Of a stretch of 64,000 nt of DNA, positions 1 through 8,589 are shown one piece after another. Source of the stretch: Paraburkholderia elongata. GTDB lineage: Bacteria; Pseudomonadota; Gammaproteobacteria; Burkholderiales; Burkholderiaceae. Each line of letters starts with the position of its first letter. The stretch's first letter is position 1. Both the position numbers and the translations under genes were made by a program. The notes beneath the pieces were generated by a model. That model saw nothing but the letters and a program-made list of their open reading frames with translations, did not search any database and was not told the origin of the DNA. The stretch covers positions 1 to 64,000 of the forward strand of contig NZ_WOEZ01000115.1 of assembly GCF_013177735.1 (NCBI RefSeq). Reading direction: 5' to 3'.

Positions 1-133
1 CCCAATCAGCCTTCAAATTGCTTTCATTGCGTGTCGACGACGAAGTGAGTCCGCAAACCGGCGCGAACTCAGTCGGACCTTGAAGTGTTTTGAATTACGC
101 TTCACCTCAACTCCGACGGTCTCCTAGAGGCGA

Positions 134-174
134 GGAACAAAATTGTGCAAAGAACGGGAACAAATTTATGCAAA
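134..174. repeat. Two 18-bp direct repeats, 23-bp period
   Basis: The blocks at 134-151 and 157-174 both read ggaacaaa(a/t)tt(g/a)tgcaaa and match at 16 of 18 positions. Repeated short blocks like this occur at the ends of some transposons (for example the IS21 family), but no transposase is seen beside them, so the nature of the repeat is open. Confidence 0.45.
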
Positions 175-1134
175 CCGACGGCGACGCATGAGCAAACTGC
201 GATGCTGCGGATTAAACTTGACATAATCCTAATTATCAACATTTGAACGATCGTGCTTTTTTGCGAGATCGCACCCGAGGGACCGCGATCGGAGTCAATT
301 CAATACCATTTTCCGCTTACTGTGCCCGAGACGCGGCCTCCATAACGTCTCGCGGCGAAGTCGTGACTGGTCAGTCGAACCGGATAGCCCGGCCGAGCCC
401 GCATTTTTCTTTGCGCGACCGCGACGACACGATTCCGGCCGTCGTCGCACGCCTTGAGCATGCGGCTCGCATTAGCGCGTGGTGCGGTCAATTGGCTCCA
501 ATAGGCGTTGGTGACAACGCCTATTCGCGTTAAGCTTGGTCCGCCCCCTAATTCTGGCGCCCCTTCCGGGTACCCAGCGTCTTCTCTTCAGACTGTGACA
601 ATGTGGCGCCCATCAGATAGCAAATGATGGGCATCACTTTTGGTGTCTCTCTCAGTCACCGGCTATAACGGCCGGCGCCAGTTCCCCATGGCCACCCGAC
701 CTGACAAATGCCGGCCTTCGGCGAGCCGGCGACAAGCAGTTCGCATAGGATATGCAGTCGACTTCCTGTATCAACAGAGTGTCGGGCCGAAGTCCGGGTG
801 CGCAACGCGCAACCGGACATCCATACCACTAAGCCTATAGCCAGCAAGACCGAACTTCCCCCACCAAAAGTTCGGCATCTTCAACGATTCACTCTTCCGT
901 TCTAGTCGGGTCTACCCATCGCCTCCTGGAAGATGGAACTCTCAGCGAACCTCGCCATCCTGCGGTTACGGGGGCAGTTGGTTCGCGGTCAGCTCGTTCG
1001 TCCTCGTTGCTGAACTTCCAGCCTAAGGCCGCAATACTGGTGCTAGCGGTCAATGCGCATTCCCGCCGAAGGCTGGCCATCGCCGAGGGGTACCAATCAG
1101 GCCGTCCTGCTTGCAAAGAACGTTTTCAAACGCT

Positions 1135-1174
1135 ACTATGGTACGCATGCACACTATACATATTACGTACTAGT
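1135..1174. promoter_or_regulatory. Operator-like site upstream of first membrane trio
   Basis: This AT-rich stretch ends about 190 bases before the start of the first membrane-protein gene. Read on the minus strand, it matches the palindromic region at 49602-49630 over roughly 28 bases with about five differences, sharing catagt(g/a) and catgcgtac(c/t)atag. Two such matches in otherwise unrelated intergenic DNA suggest a shared regulator site. No regulator is proven. Confidence 0.4.
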
Positions 1175-1365
1175 TTGCCTGAATCGAGCGGCGCTCGTCG
1201 ATAGAACGGAGCACGCCACCCATGGCGGAGACACTGCCGGCGCTTCCCCGCGTCCGAGACGATCATGGTCCGTCTGATTCGAATCGTTGCGCTTAAAGAC
1301 GCGCGGAAGTCCCGACATCGAATTGCAACGTCGAGGCCATCGACACAACGTGAGGAGAAGCGAGT

Positions 1366-2115
1366 ATGGATGACAGAACGAGTCTCAAGTATCAGCTCAT
1401 CAGCGCATGGTGCGGTCCCGCTTTTCTGGTGACATTCGTTTTCTTTTGGGGGGTCTTGGGGCACAACCTGCCTAACCCGTCGCCAGCGCTGAGCGCCTCG
1501 GACCTGGCAGCGCGTTATCTCGCCAACCTCGGTCAAATTCGTCTTGGCTTCATCGTTTCGATGATCACGGTGGTCTTATACATGCCGTGGACCGCGGTAC
1601 TCACCGCACAAATGGCGCGGATCGAAGGGAAGTTCCCGGTTCTTAGCTTTCTTCAATTGCTAGGCGGCGGGTTAACAGTGATGGTGGTCTCTTTCAGTGT
1701 CATGTTCTGGGCCGTCGCTGCTTTCCGACCCGAACGGGATCCGGCGTCTATTCAACTGCTCACCGATCTGGGCTGGCTGTGCATCGATCTCCAGTACGCC
1801 TGCACGACGCTACAAATGGTGGCAGCAGCGCTGGTCGGACTGGCCGACAAGAGCAAGGTTCCGCTGTTCCCCCGATGGGTCTGCTTCCTGACAATCTGGT
1901 GCGGCATCAGCTTCTTCCCGGCAAGCCTGACTGGCGTGCTACAGACGGGGCCATTCGCGTGGAGCGGGGTACTGAGCTACTACTTTCCGTATTTCTGTTG
2001 GCTGTGTTGGTACATTACGGCAAGCATCTACATGATCAAAGAGATTCGCCGTCGTATGGCTGTTTCCGGTATTCCGGAAACAGCTGGCGGCTTTGCGCAC
2101 CGTATGGGCAGTTGA
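1366..2115 (+). CDS. Polytopic membrane protein, first copy (unknown family)
   Basis: A 249-residue protein with several hydrophobic segments (roughly residues 15-35, 55-80, 95-115, 140-160, 170-195 and 205-225) and no soluble domain that I recognise. It is a clear paralogue of the product of 7764-8537: both begin with a W-C-G-P motif, then F-W-G-(I/V)-L-(G/S)-H-N, and share the aromatic P-x-W-V-C and T-G-P-F-A motifs. Both copies sit just upstream of the same NorE-like and NorF-like pair, so the three probably work as a membrane complex. The ATG start follows a GAGGAG site. The function is unknown; I do not see haem or copper ligands typical of a catalytic oxidase subunit. Confidence 0.8.
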   Translation: MDDRTSLKYQLISAWCGPAFLVTFVFFWGVLGHNLPNPSPALSASDLAARYLANLGQIRLGFIVSMITVVLYMPWTAVLTAQMARIEGKFPVLSFLQLLGGGLTVMVVSFSVMFWAVAAFRPERDPASIQLLTDLGWLCIDLQYACTTLQMVAAALVGLADKSKVPLFPRWVCFLTIWCGISFFPASLTGVLQTGPFAWSGVLSYYFPYFCWLCWYITASIYMIKEIRRRMAVSGIPETAGGFAHRMGS

Positions 2116-2257
2116 AGTTTCGCATACAGCGTCCAAGCTGATCTCCTCCGACCTCGGCCGTTCCGAGATCGGAGGAGTGCCTAGTTTAACTTGCCCATCT
2201 TTTCGACGGAGGTGCCACCCGCGTGGCAACCGCCGCTTGCTCCGGGAGCTTTTACTC

Positions 2258-2857
2258 ATGGCGGTCGGTACAGCGCCCCCGGCGGTTGGCACAAGCCCCA
2301 TAGCGCGCCACCTGCCGGGAGACAAGGATGTCTGGGTCTTCATCATTGCCGAGCTTCTTATGTTCGGCGTCTTCTTCGCCATTTACATCGTGAATCGGTT
2401 CTTCGAAGTCGAGATGTTTAACGCCTCGCAACTCACGCTGAATCGGAATCTGGGTGTCGCCAACACGTTTTTTTTAGTGACAAGTTCCTGGGCTGTGGCG
2501 TTATCCGTGCACGCAGCACGCAGGAACAGGCGGTCCAAAATATCACTATATCTCGGTGTCGGGATAACGCTAAGTTTCGCCTTCATGTTGGTGAAGTACG
2601 TCGAGTATTCGGCCAAGTTCAACGCCGGCGTCACAATGACGACCAACACGTTCTACACGTTCTATTTCTGCCTGACGATGATTCACCTGCTACACGTCAT
2701 CGGCGGGACAATCATCCTGATTGTCATGTGGATGAAAGCGAAAGAAGGCGTCTACCATGCGCGGAACACCAAGGGACTGGAGACCGGCGCGTCATACTGG
2801 CACATGGTCGATCTGCTCTGGATTTTCCTTTTCCCTCTGCTCTATCTGTTGAGGTAA
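2258..2857 (+). CDS. Haem-copper oxidase subunit III family protein (NorE-like)
   Basis: A 199-residue membrane protein of the cytochrome c oxidase subunit III/NorE family. It opens with the typical R-H-L-P-G-D-x-x-x-W-V-F-I-x-x-E-L and ends with the family motif W-H-M-V-D-L-L-W-I-F-L-F-P-L-L-Y-L. About five membrane helices are visible. Known members sit beside catalytic subunits of nitric oxide reductase or terminal oxidases, but no subunit I gene is present here. I place the start at the internal ATG with the upstream GGGAG; a longer frame to 2093 would overlap the preceding gene. It is about 55-60 percent identical by eye to the product of 7182-7757, the second copy. Six bases separate it from the NorF-like gene. 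Confidence 0.85.
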   Translation: MAVGTAPPAVGTSPIARHLPGDKDVWVFIIAELLMFGVFFAIYIVNRFFEVEMFNASQLTLNRNLGVANTFFLVTSSWAVALSVHAARRNRRSKISLYLGVGITLSFAFMLVKYVEYSAKFNAGVTMTTNTFYTFYFCLTMIHLLHVIGGTIILIVMWMKAKEGVYHARNTKGLETGASYWHMVDLLWIFLFPLLYLLR

Positions 2858-2863
2858 CCGGCC

Positions 2864-3148
2864 ATGCTCCGACTGCTGCGAGAGCCGCTTCACCGAACCT
2901 GGATAGTGCTGATCATCGCAACCAGCGTGACGTTCTGGCTCCGTGCCGACGGCGTTGTGGGACTCGCCGCTGGTGCGGGCACTCTGGCGATCGCCTATCT
3001 CAAGGGGCGACTCGTCGTTCTCGATTTCATGGAACTCAGGCACGCCCCACCCGTCTGGCGGGGTATTCTTGAAGGATGGCTTCTAGTGATTTCTGTCGCC
3101 CTGCTGGGCGTTTACTGGATCGGACTGAATGACTTTCACCGTGTGTGA
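2864..3148 (+). CDS. NorF-like / prokaryotic COX4-family small membrane protein
   Basis: A 94-residue protein with three hydrophobic helices and the motif K-x-R-L-x-x-x-(D/N)-F-M-E-L-R-x-A-P that marks the small subunit IV (NorF-like) family. It follows the NorE-like gene after six bases, as norF-like genes often do. The family is thought to help assemble or stabilise haem-copper oxidases or nitric oxide reductase, not to catalyse. The second copy is at 6918-7178, with the same F-M-E-L-x-x-A-P signature. It ends the plus-strand trio and converges on the phosphatase gene; no strong terminator hairpin is visible in the 46-base gap. Confidence 0.8.
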   Translation: MLRLLREPLHRTWIVLIIATSVTFWLRADGVVGLAAGAGTLAIAYLKGRLVVLDFMELRHAPPVWRGILEGWLLVISVALLGVYWIGLNDFHRV

Positions 3149-3194
3149 CGTTGAGACATTCATGCGGCGAATCATACGGGGCAAGTCCTGGCTC

Positions 3195-3980
3195 TTATTC
3201 CAGCAACTGCAAACGCAAGCGTCTTGACCGCGCAGAATCCAGTCCACACGCTAGTGCGAGATAGGCCACCATACTGCCAAAATCGCGTTCGATGGCGTGC
3301 AGGGCGGCCCCAAGATACTCTTCGCGGACATCCGCAATGGTGAGCATGGCGGCGCGGGTGGTTGGCGACTGTTGGGTGAGGTCTGGGCCCACCAATGTGC
3401 GCAACAATGCTTCGGGAGATCGCCGATTGCGGGTCAAGAGATAGTCTTCGAACACCTCATCACGGGAAACGCCCAGTGCCAGCAACACCATGGCACTGGT
3501 AAATCCAGTCCGGTCCTTGCCGGCAGTGCAGTGGATCAAGGTCGCGGGCGCGGAGGGCGCGCCAAGACGGTCAAATACCGAGACGAGGACCCCGGCAAAC
3601 AATCCTGGCATTTTGGCGTAAGCATCCTGCATCCAGTGGCAAGCGGCCGCTGCATCAAACGTCGGATCGGCGATGCGCGCGCGCCAGCCGAATACGCTGA
3701 GGGCCTCAAACTCGAGCGAATCGATCCCGGCTACGGTTTCAGGTGTCTTGCCAGGTGGCCATCGATTCGATGCGCGTGTTCGCTCGTCAGCATTGCGCAA
3801 ATCGTACACCAGTGCAATGTCCAGGCTCGCGACCTGTGCGAGATCGGCATCCGTCAGCCGCGCGAGCGACTCGGAGCGGAATAGCCGCCCCGGTCGAACG
3901 CGAGATCCGCCGGCAGCACGGAAGCCACCGAGGTCGCGAAAATTGGGTGCGCCTTCAAGCCCCGATGGGGAGATTTTCAT
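3195..3980 (-). CDS. Tyrosine/serine protein phosphatase family protein
   Basis: A 261-residue protein of the bacterial tyrosine-phosphatase family (Y_phosphatase3 type). It has N-F-R-D-L-G-G near the N-terminus (residues 13-19), L-V-Y-D-L-R-N in the middle, and the P-loop H-C-T-A-G-K-D-R-T-G with its nucleophilic Cys. The family dephosphorylates phosphotyrosine or, in some members, small phosphorylated metabolites or lipids. It is the last gene of the long minus-strand block, about 105 bases after the helical protein and the APH-type kinase, so a phospho-substrate made by that kinase is possible (inference). The start is the ATG; the track's upstream codon is TTG. Confidence 0.85.
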   Translation of the reverse strand: MKISPSGLEGAPNFRDLGGFRAAGGSRVRPGRLFRSESLARLTDADLAQVASLDIALVYDLRNADERTRASNRWPPGKTPETVAGIDSLEFEALSVFGWRARIADPTFDAAAACHWMQDAYAKMPGLFAGVLVSVFDRLGAPSAPATLIHCTAGKDRTGFTSAMVLLALGVSRDEVFEDYLLTRNRRSPEALLRTLVGPDLTQQSPTTRAAMLTIADVREEYLGAALHAIERDFGSMVAYLALACGLDSARSRRLRLQLLE

Positions 3981-4085
3981 CAACGTCGCTCACCTTAGGA
4001 TGGAGGGGGAAGTCCTCTTCTGGCCCCTCGCCGTGCCGATCGAAAATGAACGTGCCGGCCGACGCTGCCTGAAGATGGTTGAATG

Positions 4086-4625
4086 TCAGTGTTGCGCCAA
4101 TAGGTCTTCGATATCCGGCAGCGCAGCCGGATCCGCCTCCCACCCCTGCATCTTCATCAGCGAGCGGTCGCGCAGGAGTTGGTCCTTTGACATGTTGAGA
4201 ACAATTTTTTCCACGCGCAACTGCGTGTCGAGATCGGCGGTGCCAGCCGCCGCGACCACGACTGATCCCATGGCCACGCGCATGTCGCGGACGCTCTGCG
4301 TGAGTAGCACAGGATCGAGCGTACATCGATCCAGTACGGTGCAGGCGGCGGCACTGATGACGGCGAGTTTGTCCAATGCCGCCCTGGTGCCTGGATCGTT
4401 TGCGGGAGTTGCCTTCAGGGTTTCCGCATTCGCAAGCAGCCGGCCAAGTTCATCGCGATCAAAGCGGAACTGCAGGGGCAACTGGGTATTCAACAGACTC
4501 AACAGCCCGATGATCAGTTGGGATTGTTCGATCGCAAGCCTGTTGGCAGGATCGATCGCCGGAATTACCACATCCGTCATCGCCTTGATCACGCTGGCGA
4601 TCTGTACTTCTGGCCGCATCTGCAT
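4086..4625 (-). CDS. Helical protein paired with APH-type kinase (unknown)
   Basis: A 179-residue, mainly helical soluble protein with no catalytic motif that I can see and no signal peptide. It begins one base after the stop of the kinase gene (4627-5826), with GGAGA seven bases before its ATG, so the two are translationally coupled. Kinases of this APH group that act on hydroxyacyl-CoA, such as LvaA of the Pseudomonas putida levulinate pathway, need a small helical partner (LvaB). I infer a similar partner role. I do not recognise the family from sequence alone. Confidence 0.7.
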   Translation of the reverse strand: MQMRPEVQIASVIKAMTDVVIPAIDPANRLAIEQSQLIIGLLSLLNTQLPLQFRFDRDELGRLLANAETLKATPANDPGTRAALDKLAVISAAACTVLDRCTLDPVLLTQSVRDMRVAMGSVVVAAAGTADLDTQLRVEKIVLNMSKDQLLRDRSLMKMQGWEADPAALPDIEDLLAQH

Positions 4626-4626
4626 A

Positions 4627-5826
4627 TCAGTTCTCCATCGCTATCAGGGTTCGCACTTCCTCGAGAATCATGTACCCGATTCCTATCAGCCAGGTCACCA
4701 TTACATCCTGGTGCGTCTTGCCATTACGCGCGATCCGGTAGCCGGTGGCAAGCGTAAGGACAGCGATGCTGTAACTGTTGTAAATCTTGTACCAATGCAC
4801 AGTCCTGGCGGACACCGGCATCCCCGATGCCTTCTCGTATTGTTCAAAAAATTGCGCTTCCGGCATGAGTCCGCAAACAAGAAAGGTTTTGCCATCCTCA
4901 TCGAGGTGGCCGAACGCACGATTGGTCGTCCACGCCAGGTCCTGGTGTCGATCGCCAATGCGCCCGAGTTCCCAATCCAGCCAGGCGGAAATCTTGAGGT
5001 CATGCTCGGTGAACAGGAAATTGCCCGTGCGGTAGTCCGAGTGCACAATGGATGCGCGATCCAGAAGAGGCATATTGCGGCGCAGCCACGCGGAGACGAC
5101 CCGCATCAGCGGAATATCCTCATCGCTGTCTTCTTCCCAGATCCGGTCCCAATGGTCGATGCCCCACTCGGCACACTGCGTCGTGCCGATGCGTGGCACG
5201 TCGAACGCACTAAGGTCCGCATTGCGATAGTCATGAAGATGGATTGCTGCGAGGTTGGCGACGAATTGCGGCGCGAGGCCGTTGCGCACAAGTTCGGGCA
5301 GGTGGGTTGCCAGGCCGGAAACGCCGCTGCTGGCATTGGAAGGCTTGGTCACGCCGGGCGCAAAACCATAGATCAGTGCCGGATAGGGCAAATGCCTTGC
5401 TTGCGCGTCGCACCAGAAAACAGATGGGACGGGTACCACGGCTTCGCACGCCTTGAGCAACTGAAACTCGCGCAGGCGGCTGGTTTCGACGATCGACTCG
5501 GCCGGTTCCATGCGCAGCACCATCGCGGTATTTTCAAAGCCTGCTCCGGGACGATTCCATTCAAGCGTGAACGCCATTTGCAATTTCGAGGCGCCACCGG
5601 ATAACCAGCGCGTATCCTTGATTTCGAAGGTATCGCCGATTTCGGTGCGGAGCAAGGACTCGACACTCTGCACCAGCGACGCGAGCGTTACGGGTGAATA
5701 ACCCGGCCCGCTGCGCCGTTCAAGCTTGCGGGTCAGGATGTGGTCGATTTCCTTCTCGACGGTGAAGCGCTGGCGGATGGCGCTGATCCATTCCGCCGAC
5801 GGACTGTCCTTGTTGATCTCTTGCAT
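4627..5826 (-). CDS. Aminoglycoside-phosphotransferase-fold kinase
   Basis: A 399-residue member of the APH/choline-kinase fold family. The catalytic loop I-V-H-S-D-Y-R-x-G-N and the metal-binding W-L-D-W-E-L-G-x-I-G-D near residues 290-325 are both intact. In catabolic clusters this branch phosphorylates hydroxyl groups of hydroxyacyl-CoAs or alcohols so that an acyl-CoA-dehydrogenase-like partner can eliminate phosphate (LvaA, ACAD10/11 N-terminal domain); antibiotic resistance is unlikely here. The start is the ATG with GAGGAG upstream; the open frame continues 49 codons further without a site. A helical partner gene follows at once and a phosphatase lies downstream. The substrate is unknown. 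Confidence 0.8.
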   Translation of the reverse strand: MQEINKDSPSAEWISAIRQRFTVEKEIDHILTRKLERRSGPGYSPVTLASLVQSVESLLRTEIGDTFEIKDTRWLSGGASKLQMAFTLEWNRPGAGFENTAMVLRMEPAESIVETSRLREFQLLKACEAVVPVPSVFWCDAQARHLPYPALIYGFAPGVTKPSNASSGVSGLATHLPELVRNGLAPQFVANLAAIHLHDYRNADLSAFDVPRIGTTQCAEWGIDHWDRIWEEDSDEDIPLMRVVSAWLRRNMPLLDRASIVHSDYRTGNFLFTEHDLKISAWLDWELGRIGDRHQDLAWTTNRAFGHLDEDGKTFLVCGLMPEAQFFEQYEKASGMPVSARTVHWYKIYNSYSIAVLTLATGYRIARNGKTHQDVMVTWLIGIGYMILEEVRTLIAMEN

Positions 5827-5921
5827 TCTCGTCTCCTCAGTATGGAACGAGCCATAACGGCTTTCGGCGATACATGTTTTTTTAGAGGTGGAGCATGCTG
5901 CGGTTGGAGAGGGCCGCGGAT

Positions 5922-6866
5922 TCAGGTCGCGCCTGTTTTCGCCATATAGTCCAGGTAGGATTTCGGCCAGCACATCTCGACATGGCCGACACCCTTGACG
6001 CCATCGATCTCGACCGACATCGATCCTTCATTCAGGGTCGCGAGCGGACTGGCCTTGAATTCGAATAGCGCAAACGTAGTGCCGCGCACATGCGTGGTTC
6101 TTCCGAGTGCATCGGTCACGGTGGCATCGATGCCCGTATGCTTGAGCAGCGCATCGTGCTGGAATGCAACGTCAACCGCGCTCACTTCGGCAATTTTTCC
6201 ATCGCGCTGCACGTAGCCGCGCAGAATATTGCGACCGAGTGCCTGGATATCAAAAAAATGCACGGAAGTATCCGGCCCGGCTTGCGCCTCCAGCCACTTC
6301 CAGTGCTGTGCCACACCCCAATCACGCGTACCCCAGGAGTGGTCGCGGTGACCCATTGTGTCGAAAGGAATCTCGCGATCGCCCAGGCGCAATACGCCGC
6401 TGACCTGGCCGGCCTGCTCGAAGCGGTCGTCGGCCAGCCATTGCGGACAGCCGTCGGCATGCGAGCCGTAGTTGTACGCGGAATGCGTTGCTTCGAAGTG
6501 GTATTGCAGGCTTACCCCATCGCCGGAATAGGAAAGGTCCGCCGTCTGCAATGCCGCACCATGCGCGACGCGCACCTTGCCGACGCGCCAGTCGTCGAAC
6601 CCCTGTTCGTGCGGAACGGGAATGCCGTCGACCGCTTCAAAAATTGGCACGGAACCCGCTCCAGGGCCAAAGACGCATAGTGCGGCGCCGGCTTTGCTTT
6701 CGCCATTGACCCATGTATAGACAAATGCCGCAATTCTCTCCTCGGGCAGTTGCAACATGAATACCAATGATTCGCGCGCGAGGGGATCATTGCGCAGGCG
6801 ATGGCGACCGTCATGCACCGGGGCGAGGGAAAACTTCGTTTTGAACTGCTCTGATGGTTCGCTCAT
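5922..6866 (-). CDS. CrtC/AttH-like (lipocalin-fold) protein
   Basis: A 314-residue soluble protein with the conserved G-H-R-D-H-S-W-G-x-R-D-W motif about two thirds along (near residue 170) and a beta-rich composition. This motif is typical of the AttH/CrtC group (carotenoid 1,2-hydratase and related proteins of unknown function) and of uncharacterised proteins beside APH-type kinases. CrtC adds water to an isolated terpenoid double bond, so a role in hydrating or binding a terpenoid is possible, but this is inference. It stands 95 bases upstream of the kinase gene and 51 bases downstream of the NorF-like gene, in the same minus-strand unit. No signal peptide is seen. Confidence 0.6.
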   Translation of the reverse strand: MSEPSEQFKTKFSLAPVHDGRHRLRNDPLARESLVFMLQLPEERIAAFVYTWVNGESKAGAALCVFGPGAGSVPIFEAVDGIPVPHEQGFDDWRVGKVRVAHGAALQTADLSYSGDGVSLQYHFEATHSAYNYGSHADGCPQWLADDRFEQAGQVSGVLRLGDREIPFDTMGHRDHSWGTRDWGVAQHWKWLEAQAGPDTSVHFFDIQALGRNILRGYVQRDGKIAEVSAVDVAFQHDALLKHTGIDATVTDALGRTTHVRGTTFALFEFKASPLATLNEGSMSVEIDGVKGVGHVEMCWPKSYLDYMAKTGAT

Positions 6867-6917
6867 GTCACCTCGTTGTCAGAGAAAGTTTCAGCAATGT
6901 TGCAATACGTTTCGGCC

Positions 6918-7178
6918 CTAACGCAGGTACGTGATCAAAATGACTGCCGTACAAGCCACTGTCCATGCTTCGAACAGCAAGCGCCACCGAACCGGAGCGC
7001 GACCCAGCTCCATAAAATTAATCATGATCAGTCTCACTTTGATGGCCGCAATCGCCAGGATCAGAACCGTCACGGTAGCCGGGGCAATGCCATCTTTCGA
7101 CAGCCACCAGGTGCTCGCACAGGTAGCGAGCATGAGAAGCATCCAGACAGCACTCAATGGACTTAACAGGATGCGCAT
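6918..7178 (-). CDS. NorF-like small membrane protein, second copy
   Basis: An 86-residue protein with three hydrophobic helices and the I-N-F-M-E-L-G-R-A-P signature of the prokaryotic COX4/NorF family. It starts three bases after the stop of the NorE-like gene. It is a diverged paralogue of 2864-3148. It probably assists the NorE-like partner; no catalytic oxidase subunit is in the window. Confidence 0.75.
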   Translation of the reverse strand: MRILLSPLSAVWMLLMLATCASTWWLSKDGIAPATVTVLILAIAAIKVRLIMINFMELGRAPVRWRLLFEAWTVACTAVILITYLR

Positions 7179-7181
7179 GTT

Positions 7182-7757
7182 CTACTTCATCAAATAAAGG
7201 AGTGGGAAAAGAAAGATCCACAGCAGATCGACCATATGCCAGAACGAGGCACCGCTTTCGAGCCCAGCGCAATTCGTGCCGTTGTAGGCGCCAAGCCGCG
7301 CTTTCTTCCAGAGGATGACGAGAACTACGATGCCGCCGGCGACATGTAATAGATGGATACCCGTCAAAATGAAATAGAACATGTAGAAATCGTTAGTGAG
7401 CATCGATATCCCGGCGCTCAGCTTCCCGGTGTATTCAACGATTTTCAACACACCGAACGTGATCCCGCAAAGAACTGCAAGTGCGAGGAAACGGGGCACC
7501 TGCCGCAGCCTGTTCGCTTTGGCGGCGTGCACCGCGAGGACCACGAACCAGGAACTGGTCAGCAGGATCAGCGTATTGATCCCGCCGTAGTTGAAGTTGA
7601 GCGCGTGCCTGGAGAGATTGAAGAGATCGACGTTTTTGCCGCGCTCAAGAACGAACGAGGCAAAGAGCAGGCCGAACACCATCATGTCGGCGGCGATAAA
7701 GACCCAGACGCCTTCCGCTCCCGGCAAGCGTCGTGGGTGATTCAGAGTGGCTATCAC
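7182..7757 (-). CDS. NorE-like oxidase subunit III family protein, second copy
   Basis: A 191-residue membrane protein with R-R-L-P-G-A-E-G-V-W-V-F-I at its N-terminus and the family end W-H-M-V-D-L-L-W-I-F-L-F-P-L-L-Y-L-M-K. The start is a GTG with GAAAG upstream. It matches 2258-2857 across its full length. It lies between the unknown membrane protein (six bases upstream) and the NorF-like gene (three bases downstream), so the order unknown-NorE-NorF is the same as in the plus-strand copy. In this copy the trio directly follows the molybdopterin oxidoreductase operon, hinting at a link between the two (inference). Confidence 0.85.
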   Translation of the reverse strand: MIATLNHPRRLPGAEGVWVFIAADMMVFGLLFASFVLERGKNVDLFNLSRHALNFNYGGINTLILLTSSWFVVLAVHAAKANRLRQVPRFLALAVLCGITFGVLKIVEYTGKLSAGISMLTNDFYMFYFILTGIHLLHVAGGIVVLVILWKKARLGAYNGTNCAGLESGASFWHMVDLLWIFLFPLLYLMK

Positions 7758-7763
7758 GATCTT

Positions 7764-8537
7764 TCAAGTTGAAGGGATTGCTGGAAATCCGGCGTCGGAA
7801 ATGGAACTGGCAACAAGGTCCTTGTCCTCTTGCTCGATCCGAGTGATTGCACGAATCACATAGAAGGACGTGGCGAATACCCACGCATACCAGGCGAGAA
7901 AGGCGACCCAGAAATTGAACATGCCCTGGAAGGCGAATGGACCGGTCTTGAAGAAGGGGATGAGGCTGACTGGAAAGAATGTTGCGCAGGTAAAGAAGCC
8001 CCACCAGCAGACCCAGGCCGGCATCAAGGGCTCGGCGCGCTTGTCGCGCAGAAACACCACACAGATCGCGAAAATCTGGAACGTTGTCACCATGTAAGCG
8101 AGGTCGATAATCATCCAGCCCATGTAATAGAGCGTGTGAATGAGTTCCGGTGTCAGAATTGATGTTTCCATGGCGGCGGTCAGCCAGGTACCGCAGGCGA
8201 TCAGCAGAGGACAAACGGTGATGGTGGCGCCCATCATCTCAAGACTGGACAGAAGACCGTCCGGCCCCTCGATGCGGCGCATGACTTTGGACACCGCACA
8301 ACCCCAGGCCATGTAAAAGGCTGCGCCGACCATGCAAACTGACATGCCTACACGCAGCGCCAGATTGTTTTCAAGGTAGTGGGCCGCGATCTGCGTTGGT
8401 GTGACGTCGGCGCCGATCGGGGGCATGTTATGGGACAGGATGCCCCAGAAGTAACAGAAAACCGCCATGAAGATGGGACCGCACCAGGCGAGCAACCGCC
8501 ACATCCCGTAGTCAGTACCTTGAGCATTTTGATTCAT
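7764..8537 (-). CDS. Polytopic membrane protein, second copy (unknown family)
   Basis: A 257-residue membrane protein with about six hydrophobic segments and a charged C-terminal tail. It is a paralogue of 1366-2115, sharing the A-W-C-G-P start, F-W-G-I-L-S-H-N-M-P, and P-x-x-F-K-T-G-P-F-A near residue 205. The chosen start (M-N-Q-N) has GGAAGAGG upstream; a start five codons earlier would lie inside that site. It is the first gene of the second membrane trio, 52 bases after the molybdopterin oxidoreductase. I do not know its function. Confidence 0.8.
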   Translation of the reverse strand: MNQNAQGTDYGMWRLLAWCGPIFMAVFCYFWGILSHNMPPIGADVTPTQIAAHYLENNLALRVGMSVCMVGAAFYMAWGCAVSKVMRRIEGPDGLLSSLEMMGATITVCPLLIACGTWLTAAMETSILTPELIHTLYYMGWMIIDLAYMVTTFQIFAICVVFLRDKRAEPLMPAWVCWWGFFTCATFFPVSLIPFFKTGPFAFQGMFNFWVAFLAWYAWVFATSFYVIRAITRIEQEDKDLVASSISDAGFPAIPST

Positions 8538-8589
8538 GATTGCCTCTTCCAAATTGAGTTGACACTACGCCAATAAAAGGCTGGGATCA

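Larger units (their letters stand above)
1..1365. other. Gene-poor left flank, no supported gene
   Basis: The first 1.36 kb contains only short open frames on both strands. None has a recognisable domain, a good ribosome binding site or consistent codon use, so I call no gene here. Two imperfect 18-base direct repeats lie at 134-151 and 157-174, and an AT-rich operator-like stretch lies at 1135-1174; both are listed separately. The region may hold decayed mobile-element sequence, but I cannot name an element. Confidence 0.6.

Noticed and set aside
2258..3148. Nitric oxide reductase or terminal oxidase operon
   Set aside because: Only subunit-III- and NorF-like proteins are present in both copies. 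No catalytic NorB, CtaD or cytochrome c subunit is in the window.
3673..5604. 643-codon open frame on the plus strand
   Set aside because: It lies opposite the phosphatase, helical-protein and kinase genes, its product has Arg/Ser-rich low-complexity sequence without any domain, and the minus-strand genes have clear motifs and ribosome sites.
4627..5826. Aminoglycoside resistance gene
   Set aside because: Only the fold is shared. The catabolic setting, the coupled helical protein and similarity to LvaA/ACAD11-type kinases argue against antibiotic resistance.
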